DNA of 64,000 nt from Dehalogenimonas formicexedens. GTDB taxonomy: Bacteria > Chloroflexota > Dehalococcoidia > Dehalococcoidales > Dehalococcoidaceae. A program made the translations under genes and the position numbers. The stretch is from positions 648,210-712,209 of the forward strand of contig NZ_CP018258.1 in the NCBI RefSeq assembly GCF_001953175.1. Direction: 5' to 3'. Positions within the stretch are counted from its first letter, which is position 1, and every line of letters begins with the position of its first letter. Below are positions 37,393 through 46,115 of the stretch, in pieces. The notes beneath the pieces were generated by a model. That model did not search any database and was not told where the DNA came from. It saw nothing but the letters and a program-made list of their open reading frames with translations.

Positions 37393-37804
37393 CGAAATGG
37401 TGATGATCATCCGCCTGATCCTCGCCGGCGGATTGGGCGCCCTGGTCGGTTTCCAGCGTGAGAAAGTGGGAAAGCCGGCGGGCATCCGCACCCTGGCACT
37501 GATCACCATCGGAGCGGCATTGTTTACGATGTTATCGGTCTTCGCTTTCGAGACCGCTGACCCCGCCCGCCTCGCCGCTAACATCGTTACCGGCATCGGC
37601 TTTTTAGGCGCCGGGGCAATCATCCTGAGGCGGGACCAGGGTATAGTGGAAGGGATGACCACAGCGGCTACCATCTGGGTGATGGCCGCCATCGGGGTGG
37701 CCATCGGCGTGGGGCTTTACCTGGTCTCCGGCGCCGCGGTGGTGATCGTACTGCTGGTGCTGGTTCTGCCCCATATCAATGGGAACGGGAGTAAAAAAGA
37801 GTGA
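37385..37804 (+). CDS. MgtC/SapB family membrane protein
   Basis: A 139-residue protein with four predicted transmembrane helices (about 6-24, 35-54, 64-82, 95-127). [30 protein letters not shown] and [15 protein letters not shown] are the MgtC/SapB signature. The short form lacks the C-terminal cytoplasmic domain of Salmonella MgtC. It overlaps leuA (8 bp) and leuC (4 bp), so it is fully embedded in the leucine operon. A link with leucine synthesis is not known to me. Confidence 0.9.
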   Translation: MPDEMVMIIRLILAGGLGALVGFQREKVGKPAGIRTLALITIGAALFTMLSVFAFETADPARLAANIVTGIGFLGAGAIILRRDQGIVEGMTTAATIWVMAAIGVAIGVGLYLVSGAAVVIVLLVLVLPHINGNGSKKE

Positions 37805-39048
37805 ATTTAGCTGAAAAAATACTGGCAGCCCATTCCGGTAAACCTCACGTAGCGCCGGGTGAATTTATCAGCGCTAAGGTCGATGTTGTTTTGGCTAACG
37901 ACATCACCGCGCCCATCGCCATCCGTGAGTTCCGGAAGCTTGGCGTCGAAAAGGTATTCGATCCGAAAAAGATAGTGCTGGTGCCCGATCATTTCGTGCC
38001 GAACAAGGATATCGCCTCCGCGGAACAAGCCAAGATGCTGCGCGATTTTGCCCGGGAACAGGGAGTGAACTTTTTCGAGTGCGGCCAGATGGGTATCGAG
38101 CACGTCATCCTGCATGAAAAGGGGCTAGTCGTGCCCGGCGACCTGGTGGTTGGCGCTGATTCGCACACCTGCACTTACGGCGCCCTCGGCGCTTTTGCTA
38201 CCGGTATGGGATCGACCGATATCGGCGCAGCCATGGCTACCGGCGATGTCTGGATGAAAGTGCCCCCGACCATAAAATTCGTTTACCACGGCAAATTGCC
38301 GAAATACGTCGGCGGTAAGGACCTGATCCTTTACACCATCGGCCAGATAGGAGTCGATGGGGCTCTGTACGCCGCTATGCAGTTCTCCGGCGAGGCGATC
38401 GACGAACTGTCGATGGAAGGCCGGTTTACCATGGCGAACATGGCGATCGAAGCCGGCGGTAAAGCCGGATTGTTCCTGGCCGACAAAAAAGCGGTGGAAT
38501 ACGCCAGAAATCACAGCCACCGTAAACCGGTTGTCTTTGAACCGGACGCCGATGCCGAGTACCAGGCTATGCACGAATATGATGTCTCGAAGCTGGAACC
38601 CCAGGTAGCTTTACCTCATCTTCCATCCAATGTCCGGCCGGTCAGCCAGGTCGGCGATATATCCCTCGACCAGGTGGTCATCGGCTCATGCACCAACGGC
38701 CGGTTTGAGGACCTGCAGATGGCAGCGGGCATCCTGAAGGGGAAGAAGGTCAATTCCAACCTTCGCTGTATCATCATTCCGGGGTCGCAGCAGGTCTACA
38801 TGGATGCCCTGCGGGCCGGGTATATCGAAGCATTCATCGAAGCCGGATGCGCCGTTTCGACTCCCACCTGCGGCCCGTGCCTCGGCGGTCACATGGGCAT
38901 CCTCGCGGCGGGCGAAAAATGCCTGGCGACGACCAACCGCAACTTTATCGGCCGCATGGGCAGCCCCAGGAGCGAGGTTTACCTTGCGGGACCGGCCGTT
39001 GCCGCCGCCAGCGCCATCGCCGGAAAGATTGTCCCGCCCGAGATTTAG
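37801..39048 (+). CDS. leuC: 3-isopropylmalate dehydratase, large subunit
   Basis: A 415-residue aconitase-superfamily subunit carrying the [4Fe-4S] cluster. Ligands are in VIGSCTNGRFEDLQ and PTCGPCLGGHMG; GADSHTCTYGALGAFATGMGSTD is the substrate motif. The length fits the archaeal/HACN-like class (about 415) rather than the 465-residue E. coli type, and such enzymes often accept citramalate as well. It starts with GTG in a 4-bp overlap with the MgtC-type gene. Confidence 0.95.
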   Translation: MNLAEKILAAHSGKPHVAPGEFISAKVDVVLANDITAPIAIREFRKLGVEKVFDPKKIVLVPDHFVPNKDIASAEQAKMLRDFAREQGVNFFECGQMGIEHVILHEKGLVVPGDLVVGADSHTCTYGALGAFATGMGSTDIGAAMATGDVWMKVPPTIKFVYHGKLPKYVGGKDLILYTIGQIGVDGALYAAMQFSGEAIDELSMEGRFTMANMAIEAGGKAGLFLADKKAVEYARNHSHRKPVVFEPDADAEYQAMHEYDVSKLEPQVALPHLPSNVRPVSQVGDISLDQVVIGSCTNGRFEDLQMAAGILKGKKVNSNLRCIIIPGSQQVYMDALRAGYIEAFIEAGCAVSTPTCGPCLGGHMGILAAGEKCLATTNRNFIGRMGSPRSEVYLAGPAVAAASAIAGKIVPPEI

Positions 39049-39055
39049 TTAAATT

Positions 39056-39083
39056 GTCATTCTGAGCGCAGCGAAGAATCTCA
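39056..39083. repeat. Solo arm of the dispersed inverted-repeat family inside the leu operon
   Basis: The 28 bases are the exact reverse complement of the right arm of repeat unit 3 at 22876-22903 (GTCATTCTGAGCGCAGCGAA...). It lies between leuC and leuD, 8 bp after the leuC stop, without separating the genes transcriptionally. Confidence 0.8.
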
Positions 39084-39112
39084 AACACGCTCAGTCCGAG
39101 AGGTTAAATAAT

Positions 39113-39604
39113 ATGCTCAAGGGCCACGTCTTTAAATACGGCGCCAATGTAGACACCGATGCCATCATCCCGGCGCGCTACCTTAATGTTTCCGACCCGT
39201 ACGAGTTGTCGCGCCACTGCATGGAGGACATCGACCTGGATTTCGTCAAGCGGGTGAAACCGGGAGATATCATCGTCGCCACTACCAATTTCGGTTGCGG
39301 TTCATCCCGGGAGCACGCGCCCATCGCTATCAAGGCATCGGGGGTTTCGGCGGTCGTCGCCAAGAGTTTCGCCCGGATCTTTTTCAGGAACGCCATCAAC
39401 ATCGGTCTGCCGCTCTTGGAAAGTCCGGAGGCGGTCGATGCTACCGATATCGGCGACGAGCTGGAGATTGATCTTGAGACGGGAACCATAAGGAACCTGA
39501 CCAAAGGCAAAACGTTCAAAGCCGCGCCATACCCGGAGTTCATGAGCGGCATCATTAATGCCGGAGGGTTGATAGATTACACCCGGGAGCGTTTGAAGAA
39601 ATAA
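39113..39604 (+). CDS. leuD: 3-isopropylmalate dehydratase, small subunit
   Basis: A 163-residue swivel-domain partner of Leu[22 protein letters not shown] and [19 protein letters not shown] are the family motifs, and the length matches the archaeal-type small subunit. GAGAGG precedes the ATG at 39113. Together LeuCD isomerise 2-isopropylmalate and probably citramalate. Confidence 0.95.
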   Translation: MLKGHVFKYGANVDTDAIIPARYLNVSDPYELSRHCMEDIDLDFVKRVKPGDIIVATTNFGCGSSREHAPIAIKASGVSAVVAKSFARIFFRNAINIGLPLLESPEAVDATDIGDELEIDLETGTIRNLTKGKTFKAAPYPEFMSGIINAGGLIDYTRERLKK

Positions 39605-39635
39605 AAAATATTCCGGCAAAAACGACACGAGACGC

Positions 39636-39667
39636 TTGACAACTCCAAGGAACAGACGTGCTATAAT
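39636..39667 (+). promoter_or_regulatory. Promoter of leuB-cimA with a 20-nt spacer
   Basis: Perfect TTGACA (39636-39641) and perfect TATAAT (39662-39667) with TGC just upstream (extended -10), but separated by 20 nt instead of 16-18. The downstream half of the spacer (AGGAACA...GTGC) recurs at 61975-61994. The transcript would start near 39675, leaving a leader of about 200 nt. Confidence 0.7.
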
Positions 39668-39872
39668 ATCAGCTTCGTCAGAGTGTTAAGGTTAGCTACC
39701 GGAAGAATAAGGGTATTGAATTTTAGCCAGATGATGAAAAAACCAGTTTGTTTTCGGAACGAATCCCGTGTTTGGGTTGAACGTAGGATTACGGTTTTCG
39801 TTTCTTAAAAAATCTTTATGTGTTTAAAAAACAAAATCAAATCTAAATGCCCAAAAATAAGGAGCTTGTAAG

Positions 39873-40961
39873 TTGAATTATCGCATCACAGTTCTTCCCG
39901 GGGATGGGGTGGGACCTGAAGTCATGGCGGAGGGCATGAAAGTCCTCGAGGCAGTAGCTAAGAAATTCGGCCACACTTTCAAACTGGAATACGAACTGAT
40001 CGGTGCCGTCGCCATCGATAAGACTGACTTTGCTTTACCGGAAGAAACGCTCAAGATGTGCAAAAAGAGCGACGCCGTGATGCTGGCGGCGGTCGGCGAT
40101 CCCCGCTACGATGACCCGAAACTTCCGGTACATCCCGAAGACGGATTGCTCGCTTTGCGAAAAGGGCTAGGTTTGTTCGCCAACATCCGCCCGGTAAAGG
40201 TCTTCGACGAGCTCGTCAATGCTTCGACTTTGAAAGCGGAAGTGCTCAAAGGCACCGATTTTATCTTCGTTCGTGAATTGACCGGCGGCGTTTACTTCGC
40301 CAAACCTAAAAAAGAATGGTTGACCACCAAAGGACGCAAGGCCACTGATTCCATGACCTATTCGGAACAGGAAATCGAGCGCATCGTTCGCGTCGGTTTT
40401 GAATTGGCGCGTTCCCGGAAGAAAAGATTGGTGTCTGTCGATAAAGCCAACGTCCTCAAATCGTCGCGGCTCTGGCGGCAGGTGGCAATAGAGGTGTCGA
40501 AAGACTATCCCGATGTCGCCCTGTCCCACGTCCTGGTGGACGCCTGCGCCATGCAACTTATCAGGACTCCAACCGCATTTGATGTCATCGTCACCGAAAA
40601 CCTTTTTGGTGATATCCTGACCGATGAGTCGGCGCAGTTGGCAGGGTCCATGGGCATGTTGCCGTCTGCCAGCCTGGCGGGTATTCCCCAATCCGGGAAA
40701 CCGACCTTCGGTCTATTTGAACCCATCCACGGCAGCGCCCCTTCCATCGCCGGTAAGGACATCGCCAATCCGATCGCTACAATTCTAACGGTTGCAATGA
40801 TGCTTCGTTACTCGCTGGCCTTGGAAAAGGAAGCAGCATCGGTCGAAAAGGCGGTCGAAGTTGTTTTGAAACAGGGTTACCGTACCGATGATATAATGGC
40901 AGACGGCAATACCCGTGTCGGCACCAGGCAAATGGGGGACTTGATAGCCGCCGAGGTCTGA
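39873..40961 (+). CDS. leuB: 3-isopropylmalate dehydrogenase (TTG start)
   Basis: A 362-residue decarboxylating dehydrogenase of the isocitrate/isopropylmalate family. [23 protein letters not shown] at the start, [21 protein letters not shown], and the signature [29 protein letters not shown] are present. The TTG at 39873 has AAGGAG 8 nt upstream. It also serves the citramalate branch (beta-methylmalate to 2-oxobutyrate). cimA starts 2 bp after its stop. Confidence 0.95.
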   Translation: MNYRITVLPGDGVGPEVMAEGMKVLEAVAKKFGHTFKLEYELIGAVAIDKTDFALPEETLKMCKKSDAVMLAAVGDPRYDDPKLPVHPEDGLLALRKGLGLFANIRPVKVFDELVNASTLKAEVLKGTDFIFVRELTGGVYFAKPKKEWLTTKGRKATDSMTYSEQEIERIVRVGFELARSRKKRLVSVDKANVLKSSRLWRQVAIEVSKDYPDVALSHVLVDACAMQLIRTPTAFDVIVTENLFGDILTDESAQLAGSMGMLPSASLAGIPQSGKPTFGLFEPIHGSAPSIAGKDIANPIATILTVAMMLRYSLALEKEAASVEKAVEVVLKQGYRTDDIMADGNTRVGTRQMGDLIAAEV

Positions 40962-40963
40962 CG

Positions 40964-42547
40964 ATGGCAAGAATCGAACTATACGATACTACCTTGCGCG
41001 ACGGCGCCCAGCGGGAAGGAATTTCCTTTTCGGTCCTGGACAAACTTCACATCGCCCAAAAACTTGATGAGTTCGGTTTCGATTATATTGAAGGCGGATG
41101 GCCGGGGGCCAATCCCAAGGACAACGAATTTTTCCAGCGCGCCGCCGGTTTAGGTTTCAAAAAGGCGAGACTGGTCGCTTTCGGAAGCACCCGGAAGGCT
41201 GGCGTAGCCGTCGAGTCCGATGCCAATATCAAGGCCCTCGTCGAATCCGGGGCGCCGGTGATCACCCTGGTGGGCAAGAGTTCAGCCCCGCAGGTCGAGA
41301 AAGTCCTGGCAACCAGCCTGGATGAAAACATCGGCATGGTGGCTGATTCCATTCGGTATTTGAAATCGCTCGGTCGCACCGTATTTCTTGATGCCGAGCA
41401 TTTCTTTGATGGCTTCAAAGCTGACAGGGAATATTCTTTAAAGGTACTTAAAGAAGCTGCTGAAGCTGGGGCAGATTGCCTGGTGCTCTGTGATACCAAC
41501 GGCGGCAGTCTTCCCGATGAAGTGGCTGAGGCGGTTAAAACTGTCGTCGCGGCAATCGAAGTCCCCGTGGGAATCCATGCCCACAACGATGCTGAACTGG
41601 CCGTTGCCAACAGTCTCGCCGCAGTAAAAGCAGGTGCGACGCAGGTACAGGGCACCATCAACGGCTACGGCGAGCGCTGCGGTAACGCCAACCTGTGTTC
41701 TATCGTTCCGGCTCTCAAACTAAAAATGGGCATCGATGTGATCGGTGATCTGGAACTGACGCGATTGGCGGATTTGTCCCATTTTATTTCGGAGGTCGCC
41801 AATTTATCGCCGGACCCGTTCCTGCCCTACGTGGGTCACAGCGCTTTCACCCACAAAGCCGGGCTCCACGTTTCCGGATTATCCCGCTGGGTCTTTGCCT
41901 ATCAACATATCGATCCGGCGTCTGTCGGTAACAAACCGAGGACGCTTGTTTCCGAACTTGCAGGGCGAACTAATATAATTCAGCGAGCTCAGGAGATCGG
42001 CGTCAACCTGTCGCCCAAAAGCCATGAATCCCAGGAATTGCTGGAACGCGTGAAAAAACTGGAAAGCATGGGCTTTCAATACGAGAACGCAGAAGCATCG
42101 TTCGATCTACTCGTGCACCGGGCCAATCCCGGCTACGTACCGCCGTTTCATCTCGTCGATTTCATGGTGATTGTCGAAAAGCGCCGGAGGCCACCGATTG
42201 TGGCCTGCGAAGAAGAAGAAATGATGAGTGAAGCGGTGGTAAAGGTCCGTGTCGGCGGTGAGATCATGCACACCGCCGCCGAAGGCAGCGGCCCGGTGAA
42301 CGCGCTCGACGCTGCGATGCGAAAAGCCCTCCTGCCTTCCTACCCGGCTCTCGATACCGTAAAACTTACTGATTTCAAGGTTCGTATTCTCGAAGAGAGC
42401 ACCGGTACGGAATCTTTGGTCCGCGTACTTATCGAATCAACTGACGGCACGGATGAATGGCATACAGTCGGTGCTTCAGCCAACCTTATCGAAGCTTCGT
42501 GGTTGGCGCTGGTAGACAGCCTGGAATATTTCCTGATCAAAAAATAG
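40964..42547 (+). CDS. cimA: (R)-citramalate synthase
   Basis: A 527-residue HMGL-like enzyme condensing pyruvate and acetyl-CoA to citramalate, the threonine-independent entry to isoleucine. ELYDTTLRDGAQREGISFSVLDKL is the CimA-specific N-terminus; GIHAHNDAELAVANSLAAV carries metal-binding His; a LeuA-type regulatory domain (about 395-515) is present. Co-transcription with leuB, and presence of leuCD nearby, supply the later enzymes. Its last 11 bp overlap the converging nitroreductase gene. Confidence 0.94.
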   Translation: MARIELYDTTLRDGAQREGISFSVLDKLHIAQKLDEFGFDYIEGGWPGANPKDNEFFQRAAGLGFKKARLVAFGSTRKAGVAVESDANIKALVESGAPVITLVGKSSAPQVEKVLATSLDENIGMVADSIRYLKSLGRTVFLDAEHFFDGFKADREYSLKVLKEAAEAGADCLVLCDTNGGSLPDEVAEAVKTVVAAIEVPVGIHAHNDAELAVANSLAAVKAGATQVQGTINGYGERCGNANLCSIVPALKLKMGIDVIGDLELTRLADLSHFISEVANLSPDPFLPYVGHSAFTHKAGLHVSGLSRWVFAYQHIDPASVGNKPRTLVSELAGRTNIIQRAQEIGVNLSPKSHESQELLERVKKLESMGFQYENAEASFDLLVHRANPGYVPPFHLVDFMVIVEKRRRPPIVACEEEEMMSEAVVKVRVGGEIMHTAAEGSGPVNALDAAMRKALLPSYPALDTVKLTDFKVRILEESTGTESLVRVLIESTDGTDEWHTVGASANLIEASWLALVDSLEYFLIKK

Positions 42548-43163
42548 TTTTGGCGGGAACACCAACGGGTATAATGTACAGATGCCGGAAGTCTCCGGGC
42601 ACGGAGAGAATATCCTTCATGCCCGTGTCGTCGAAAGCGCCGATGGCAGCCGTCCCGAGTCCCAGCGCAGCCGCCTGCAAGTAAAGATTCTGAGCGGCGT
42701 GCCCCGCTTCCATGTGTACATAGCGCTCGGTCCTGTTGCGGTAACGGCTCCGGGTGCGTTCGTAATCTGCCGCTATGACCAGATTGAGTGGAGCTGTAGA
42801 GATTGCCTGTTGTCCCAATGATGCCTTGGCCAGCTGGGTTCTCAGATCGCCGCTTTTGAAGGCTCTAAGCGTGTGCGGTTCAGACAGGTATAGGTAGCAT
42901 CCTGCCGCAAGGTTAGTTATGCCAAAGGTCCCGACGGCAGCGATTATTTGAAGGGGATATGTCGCTCCTGCGCTGGGAACGGTACGGAAGCGCTTGCCGG
43001 TCATTCCCTGGAGGGACCACAGCAGCTGTGACAAAACCTCCAGAGTCAAAGGTTGATCGGAGAACACCCGGACGGAACGGCGCGCGGCGATGGCTTCTTC
43101 GACGCTCGTTATGCCCGTAGTTCTCGGAGCTGGCAATCTGATCTCGGGCGTATAGGAATCCAT
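42537..43163 (-). CDS. SagB-type nitroreductase-family oxidoreductase
   Basis: A 208-residue FMN-dependent fold. EEAIAARRSVRVFSDQPLTLEVLSQLLWSLQGMT and RTVPSAGATYPLQIIAAVG are the SagB/ThcOx-type signature; MEAGHAAQNLYLQAAALGLGTAAIGAFDD follows, and the tail is HLYIIPVGVPAKTIF. No peptide-natural-product genes are adjacent, so it is probably a housekeeping reductase. The start is taken as the ATG at 43163, 8 bp downstream of a TATAAT box and without a ribosome binding site, suggesting a leaderless mRNA. An ATG at 43172 overlaps the -10 box. Confidence 0.85.
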   Translation of the reverse strand: MDSYTPEIRLPAPRTTGITSVEEAIAARRSVRVFSDQPLTLEVLSQLLWSLQGMTGKRFRTVPSAGATYPLQIIAAVGTFGITNLAAGCYLYLSEPHTLRAFKSGDLRTQLAKASLGQQAISTAPLNLVIAADYERTRSRYRNRTERYVHMEAGHAAQNLYLQAAALGLGTAAIGAFDDTGMKDILSVPGDFRHLYIIPVGVPAKTIF

Positions 43164-43170
43164 CGGCGTC

Positions 43171-43202
43171 ATTATACCATCGCACAATTGTAGTCGTGGC
43201 AA
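43171..43202 (-). promoter_or_regulatory. Promoter of the nitroreductase gene
   Basis: On the minus strand: TTGCCA (43202-43197), 20-nt spacer, TATAAT (43176-43171) preceded by TGG. The start site would fall near 43164, essentially on the ATG. Confidence 0.6.
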
Positions 43203-43233
43203 ATAATTCTTTAAGTCCTTACCGCCTATTTTG

Positions 43234-43239
43234 TATAAT
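43234..43239 (+). promoter_or_regulatory. -10 box of the 43267-45252 gene group
   Basis: A perfect TATAAT 27 bp before the ATG at 43267; TTAAGT at 43211-43216 could be a weak -35 with a 17-nt spacer. GGGAGA serves as ribosome binding site. Confidence 0.5.
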
Positions 43240-43266
43240 TGAGACCAACCGAATCGGGAGAAAATT

Positions 43267-43854
43267 ATGGGCGAAATACGTTCCGCAAAAGAAATTGCCG
43301 CCGAGCGTTTAAAAGACATCGGTGAAATTACCGAAGAAGACCGGCTCCGCTGGAAATTTGTTCCCGCCGGTGAAAAACTCGGCCAAAGATACATGTCAGA
43401 ACGTCTCGATATCGAAGGCGAACTGGCTACGTTCGATGATAAGCAGCTGCCTTTCGTGAAACAGGGCATGACCCAGTCGCTGCTGATATACCTCGACCTG
43501 CCGCGCAATGAGACTATCGAAACGCGGAATTATAAGGTCATGGAAGGGCTGATGCAGATCAAAGAAGATAAGCAATCGGCCGCTACGGCACTCGGTCAAC
43601 TACAACGGGTTTTCGAACATTATGCCCAGCAGGGTGAAGCTCAACGCGCCCAGGCTAAACAGACGCTAAAGAACAAGTTTGAGCAAAGCCTGAAACAGGC
43701 GCTTAGGGCTCAGGGCAAAGCATACCCGGATCAGGTGAACGTGGAACAGTTCCCCCAATTCGAGGAAGAATGGCGCCGGACACTAGCCCAGATGGAACAG
43801 CAATATGTCAAATCGCTCGATGAAATCAAGAAACACCTTGCGCAGATTCAGTAA
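43267..43854 (+). CDS. Hypothetical protein, helical
   Basis: A 195-residue soluble protein I cannot assign. No membrane segment or cysteine motif. The N-terminal part begins GEIRSAKEIAAERLKDIGEITEEDRLRWKF; the rest is almost entirely helical and Gln/Glu/Lys-rich, with a probable long coiled coil at about 95-140 (ALGQLQRVFEHYAQQGEAQRAQAKQ) and again near the C-terminus. It is followed after 15 bp by another unknown gene and then a ThyA-like gene, which suggests a shared role. Confidence 0.75.
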   Translation: MGEIRSAKEIAAERLKDIGEITEEDRLRWKFVPAGEKLGQRYMSERLDIEGELATFDDKQLPFVKQGMTQSLLIYLDLPRNETIETRNYKVMEGLMQIKEDKQSAATALGQLQRVFEHYAQQGEAQRAQAKQTLKNKFEQSLKQALRAQGKAYPDQVNVEQFPQFEEEWRRTLAQMEQQYVKSLDEIKKHLAQIQ

Positions 43855-43869
43855 CGTCGGATTTACCCG

Positions 43870-44574
43870 ATGAATCATTGGGAACGGGTTTGGAGGGCTG
43901 CGGTCCATACTCAGGTGATAAGACCGCCGCAACAGTTGCTCGCCACATTCGGCCAGACTAACATCCACTATTATCTATTGACGGAACCGGTTTACAAAGA
44001 GATAGATGAATCCGGCCAGCCGGAGACGGTGTTGCGCGAGGGTCGGGTCATCGCCGAACGGCCGAAACTTGTGACTCCTCTTTACTTGAAGAAACTTGAA
44101 GGTTTCGGCGATGACGCCCGCCGGTATTTCGATATGATGATGCAGCGTCACGGCCCAAACGCTCCCGGTTTGCTCTATACCTATAAGAATGAGCCCAAAG
44201 ACACTAGCATTTTGAGCGGCAACCTGCCTTCGGTGGCTCAGAGGATCAATGACGATCTTAACGGCAGAGATGAAAAAGGCGCCACGATCATCAGGGGACT
44301 TGATGAGATGTGGGATGTGTCACTTTTCAAGTTCATTTATGAACTCACCGAGAGATCGATAGGGCAAAATGTTTCAGAACTGCATCAGCACGGGCTGATG
44401 GGCATAGACGAACGCGGTCTGCCAGCGGAAGCCCGGATGAGAATAGAGCAATTATTTTGGGAAGTTGGGATGGGGGGATGTGATCCCGCAACACTGAAAG
44501 CGGAATTGGACCGCTGGGAACTTTTCGACGAGTACCAGGACAGGTTCTTCGAAGTAGTCCGTCGCCGGCGCTGA
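43870..44574 (+). CDS. Hypothetical protein upstream of the ThyA-like gene
   Basis: A 234-residue soluble protein of unknown function. It opens MNHWERVWRAAVHTQVIRPPQQLLATFGQTNIHYYLLTEPVYKE and continues with a stretch rich in aromatic and charged residues. No catalytic motif, signal peptide or transmembrane helix is evident. Its position 15 bp after the previous unknown gene and 27 bp before the ThyA-like gene makes a three-gene unit likely. Confidence 0.75.
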   Translation: MNHWERVWRAAVHTQVIRPPQQLLATFGQTNIHYYLLTEPVYKEIDESGQPETVLREGRVIAERPKLVTPLYLKKLEGFGDDARRYFDMMMQRHGPNAPGLLYTYKNEPKDTSILSGNLPSVAQRINDDLNGRDEKGATIIRGLDEMWDVSLFKFIYELTERSIGQNVSELHQHGLMGIDERGLPAEARMRIEQLFWEVGMGGCDPATLKAELDRWELFDEYQDRFFEVVRRRR

Positions 44575-44601
44575 ACTCACCTCGCGTTTGAAAGGATCGT
44601 A

Positions 44602-45252
44602 ATGAGAGCATCGAGCATTACCGCCCGTGACCTGTCTGAAGCGTGGTTCTTTTGCTTGCGAGAAGTGTTAAGCCACGGCTACGAATACAAGATCGATCGT
44701 GGCAGTTATGCGGGGCAAAAGCGAAAAGAGCTGGACATGGTAACGGTCCAGATAACTAATCCGGAAAACCGACCAATCATTCCCGATGTTCCGCCGGGAG
44801 TCCCCCCGCCTTCCACCATGGAGTACCTGGACCATTATCTGCCGTACCTCATGACCGGGCAGCGCGCGGAAGGCGAGCAGTATACGTATGGGCAATATCT
44901 TGAAGGCCAGATAGCCGAAGTAATCCGGATGTACAGGGAAGAAGGCTATAACACCAACCAGGCTTTCATGACCGTCGGTAATCCCGAGGCAATATATTTA
45001 ACCGATCCGCCATGCCTGCGAAGTGTAGATACCCGCATCCGCTACGGGAAGCTTCATTTTATCGTCTATTTCCGGTCTTGGGACTTGTGGGCGGGATTCC
45101 CGTCGAACCTGGCGGCGCTGCAAATCCTAAAGGAATACATGGCAGCGGAGATCGGCGTTGAACCCGGTGAGACGATCGCAATAAGCAAAGGCATGCATCT
45201 TTACGACTACGCGTGGGACATCGCCAAAACCGCCTGCGGGCTGACAGAATAA
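44602..45252 (+). CDS. Thymidylate synthase ThyA-family protein (short, archaeal-like)
   Basis: A 216-residue protein with the catalytic skeleton of ThyA: TDPPCLRSVD (nucleophile Cys), YFRSWDLWAGFPSNLAALQ (matching QRSxDxxLGxPFN) and KGMHLYDYAW (matching the HxY nucleotide-binding motif). It is about 50 residues shorter than E. coli ThyA and resembles the archaeal branch. It probably makes dTMP from dUMP with a folate or tetrahydromethanopterin-like donor, though dUMP/dCMP hydroxymethylases share these motifs. AAAGGAT precedes the ATG. Confidence 0.8.
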   Translation: MRASSITARDLSEAWFFCLREVLSHGYEYKIDRGSYAGQKRKELDMVTVQITNPENRPIIPDVPPGVPPPSTMEYLDHYLPYLMTGQRAEGEQYTYGQYLEGQIAEVIRMYREEGYNTNQAFMTVGNPEAIYLTDPPCLRSVDTRIRYGKLHFIVYFRSWDLWAGFPSNLAALQILKEYMAAEIGVEPGETIAISKGMHLYDYAWDIAKTACGLTE

Positions 45253-45271
45253 ATCGGTTTGGCGGTTCAAC

Positions 45272-45300
45272 TTGCCGCTGTGGGTCTCTTTTGCTATGAT
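45272..45300 (+). promoter_or_regulatory. Promoter of tRNA-Lys
   Basis: TTGCCG (45272-45277), 17-nt spacer, TATGAT (45295-45300) with TGC upstream; the start would fall about 12 nt before the tRNA. Confidence 0.65.
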
Positions 45301-45318
45301 AACAAGGTTGTCTCAAAC

Positions 45319-45388
<70 letters not shown>

Positions 45389-45394
<6 letters not shown>

Positions 45395-45979
45395 CTGCAA
45401 CTTCCGGACAAGTTCTTCAGCTTTTTTCTTCGTTGATAACCGATTGCTTTGGCTGCACCTCAGGGCAAATTCGACGATCCGGTTGTCGTCCTTCACCGAA
45501 TCCAAACAGCCGGTTAAAGCTGAAAGGACATGCCCCCGAATGACCTGGTGGCATTCGTCAGTGGGCAGCGGAATTTCATCAACCCTTAGTAACTGCGGTA
45601 AGATTATTTCCCTTAGGTCCGGGCGGAATCTCAAAATTTGCCCTGCTCCGACCACGACATTCGCGGCTGTCACCAGCTTGCTATCCCAGAGGTGCGAGAT
45701 GTATTTATCCATGATACCATCTAGCCGGTGCAGATGGTCGACACGCGCCAAATAACCTAACGTAAGCAATCCGTTCCACAATAAAACACTCGACCGGCTA
45801 TCAAGAAGGTCCGCGAATATCTCAAACCTGGGATAAAGAAGGTCAGGGTTATCCCGGGCGATGAGGTTCAATTCCTTGGCGGCTCGAAATCTGGCGGCTC
45901 CATCGGAGTGTAAGCTCAGAATGAGTGCGTGAATTGTGGATGAGTCGCCGTGGGCTCTTTCCAAATTCTCGGGTTTCAT
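45389..45979 (-). CDS. HEAT-like helical repeat protein
   Basis: A 196-residue all-helical protein with HEAT/ARM-like periodicity (for example DGAARFRAAKELNLIARDNPDLLYPRFEIFADLLDS, then SSVLLWNGLLTLGYLARVD, then SKLVTAANVVVGAGQILRFRPDLREIILPQLL). Such proteins are usually protein-binding scaffolds. The ATG at 45979 has GGAGG only 4 nt upstream. Its 3' end overlaps the CCA end of tRNA-Lys by 6 bp on the opposite strand. Partner unknown. Confidence 0.75.
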
Positions 45980-46115
45980 CACACCTCCGACCGACGAAAG
46001 AAAGCGGTGGGAGAATCAGTTAAGTATAGTCTCAATCTTTCGGGAGAAGTCAATAGACATTGAAAATATATTTGTAAGATATTCGTCAGTTATCCGGGTA
46101 TGTTAAACTTAACCT

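Noticed and set aside
42537-43508. Longer N-terminus for the nitroreductase (323 residues)
   Set aside because: The extra 115 residues run through the divergent gene and its promoter and show no homology.
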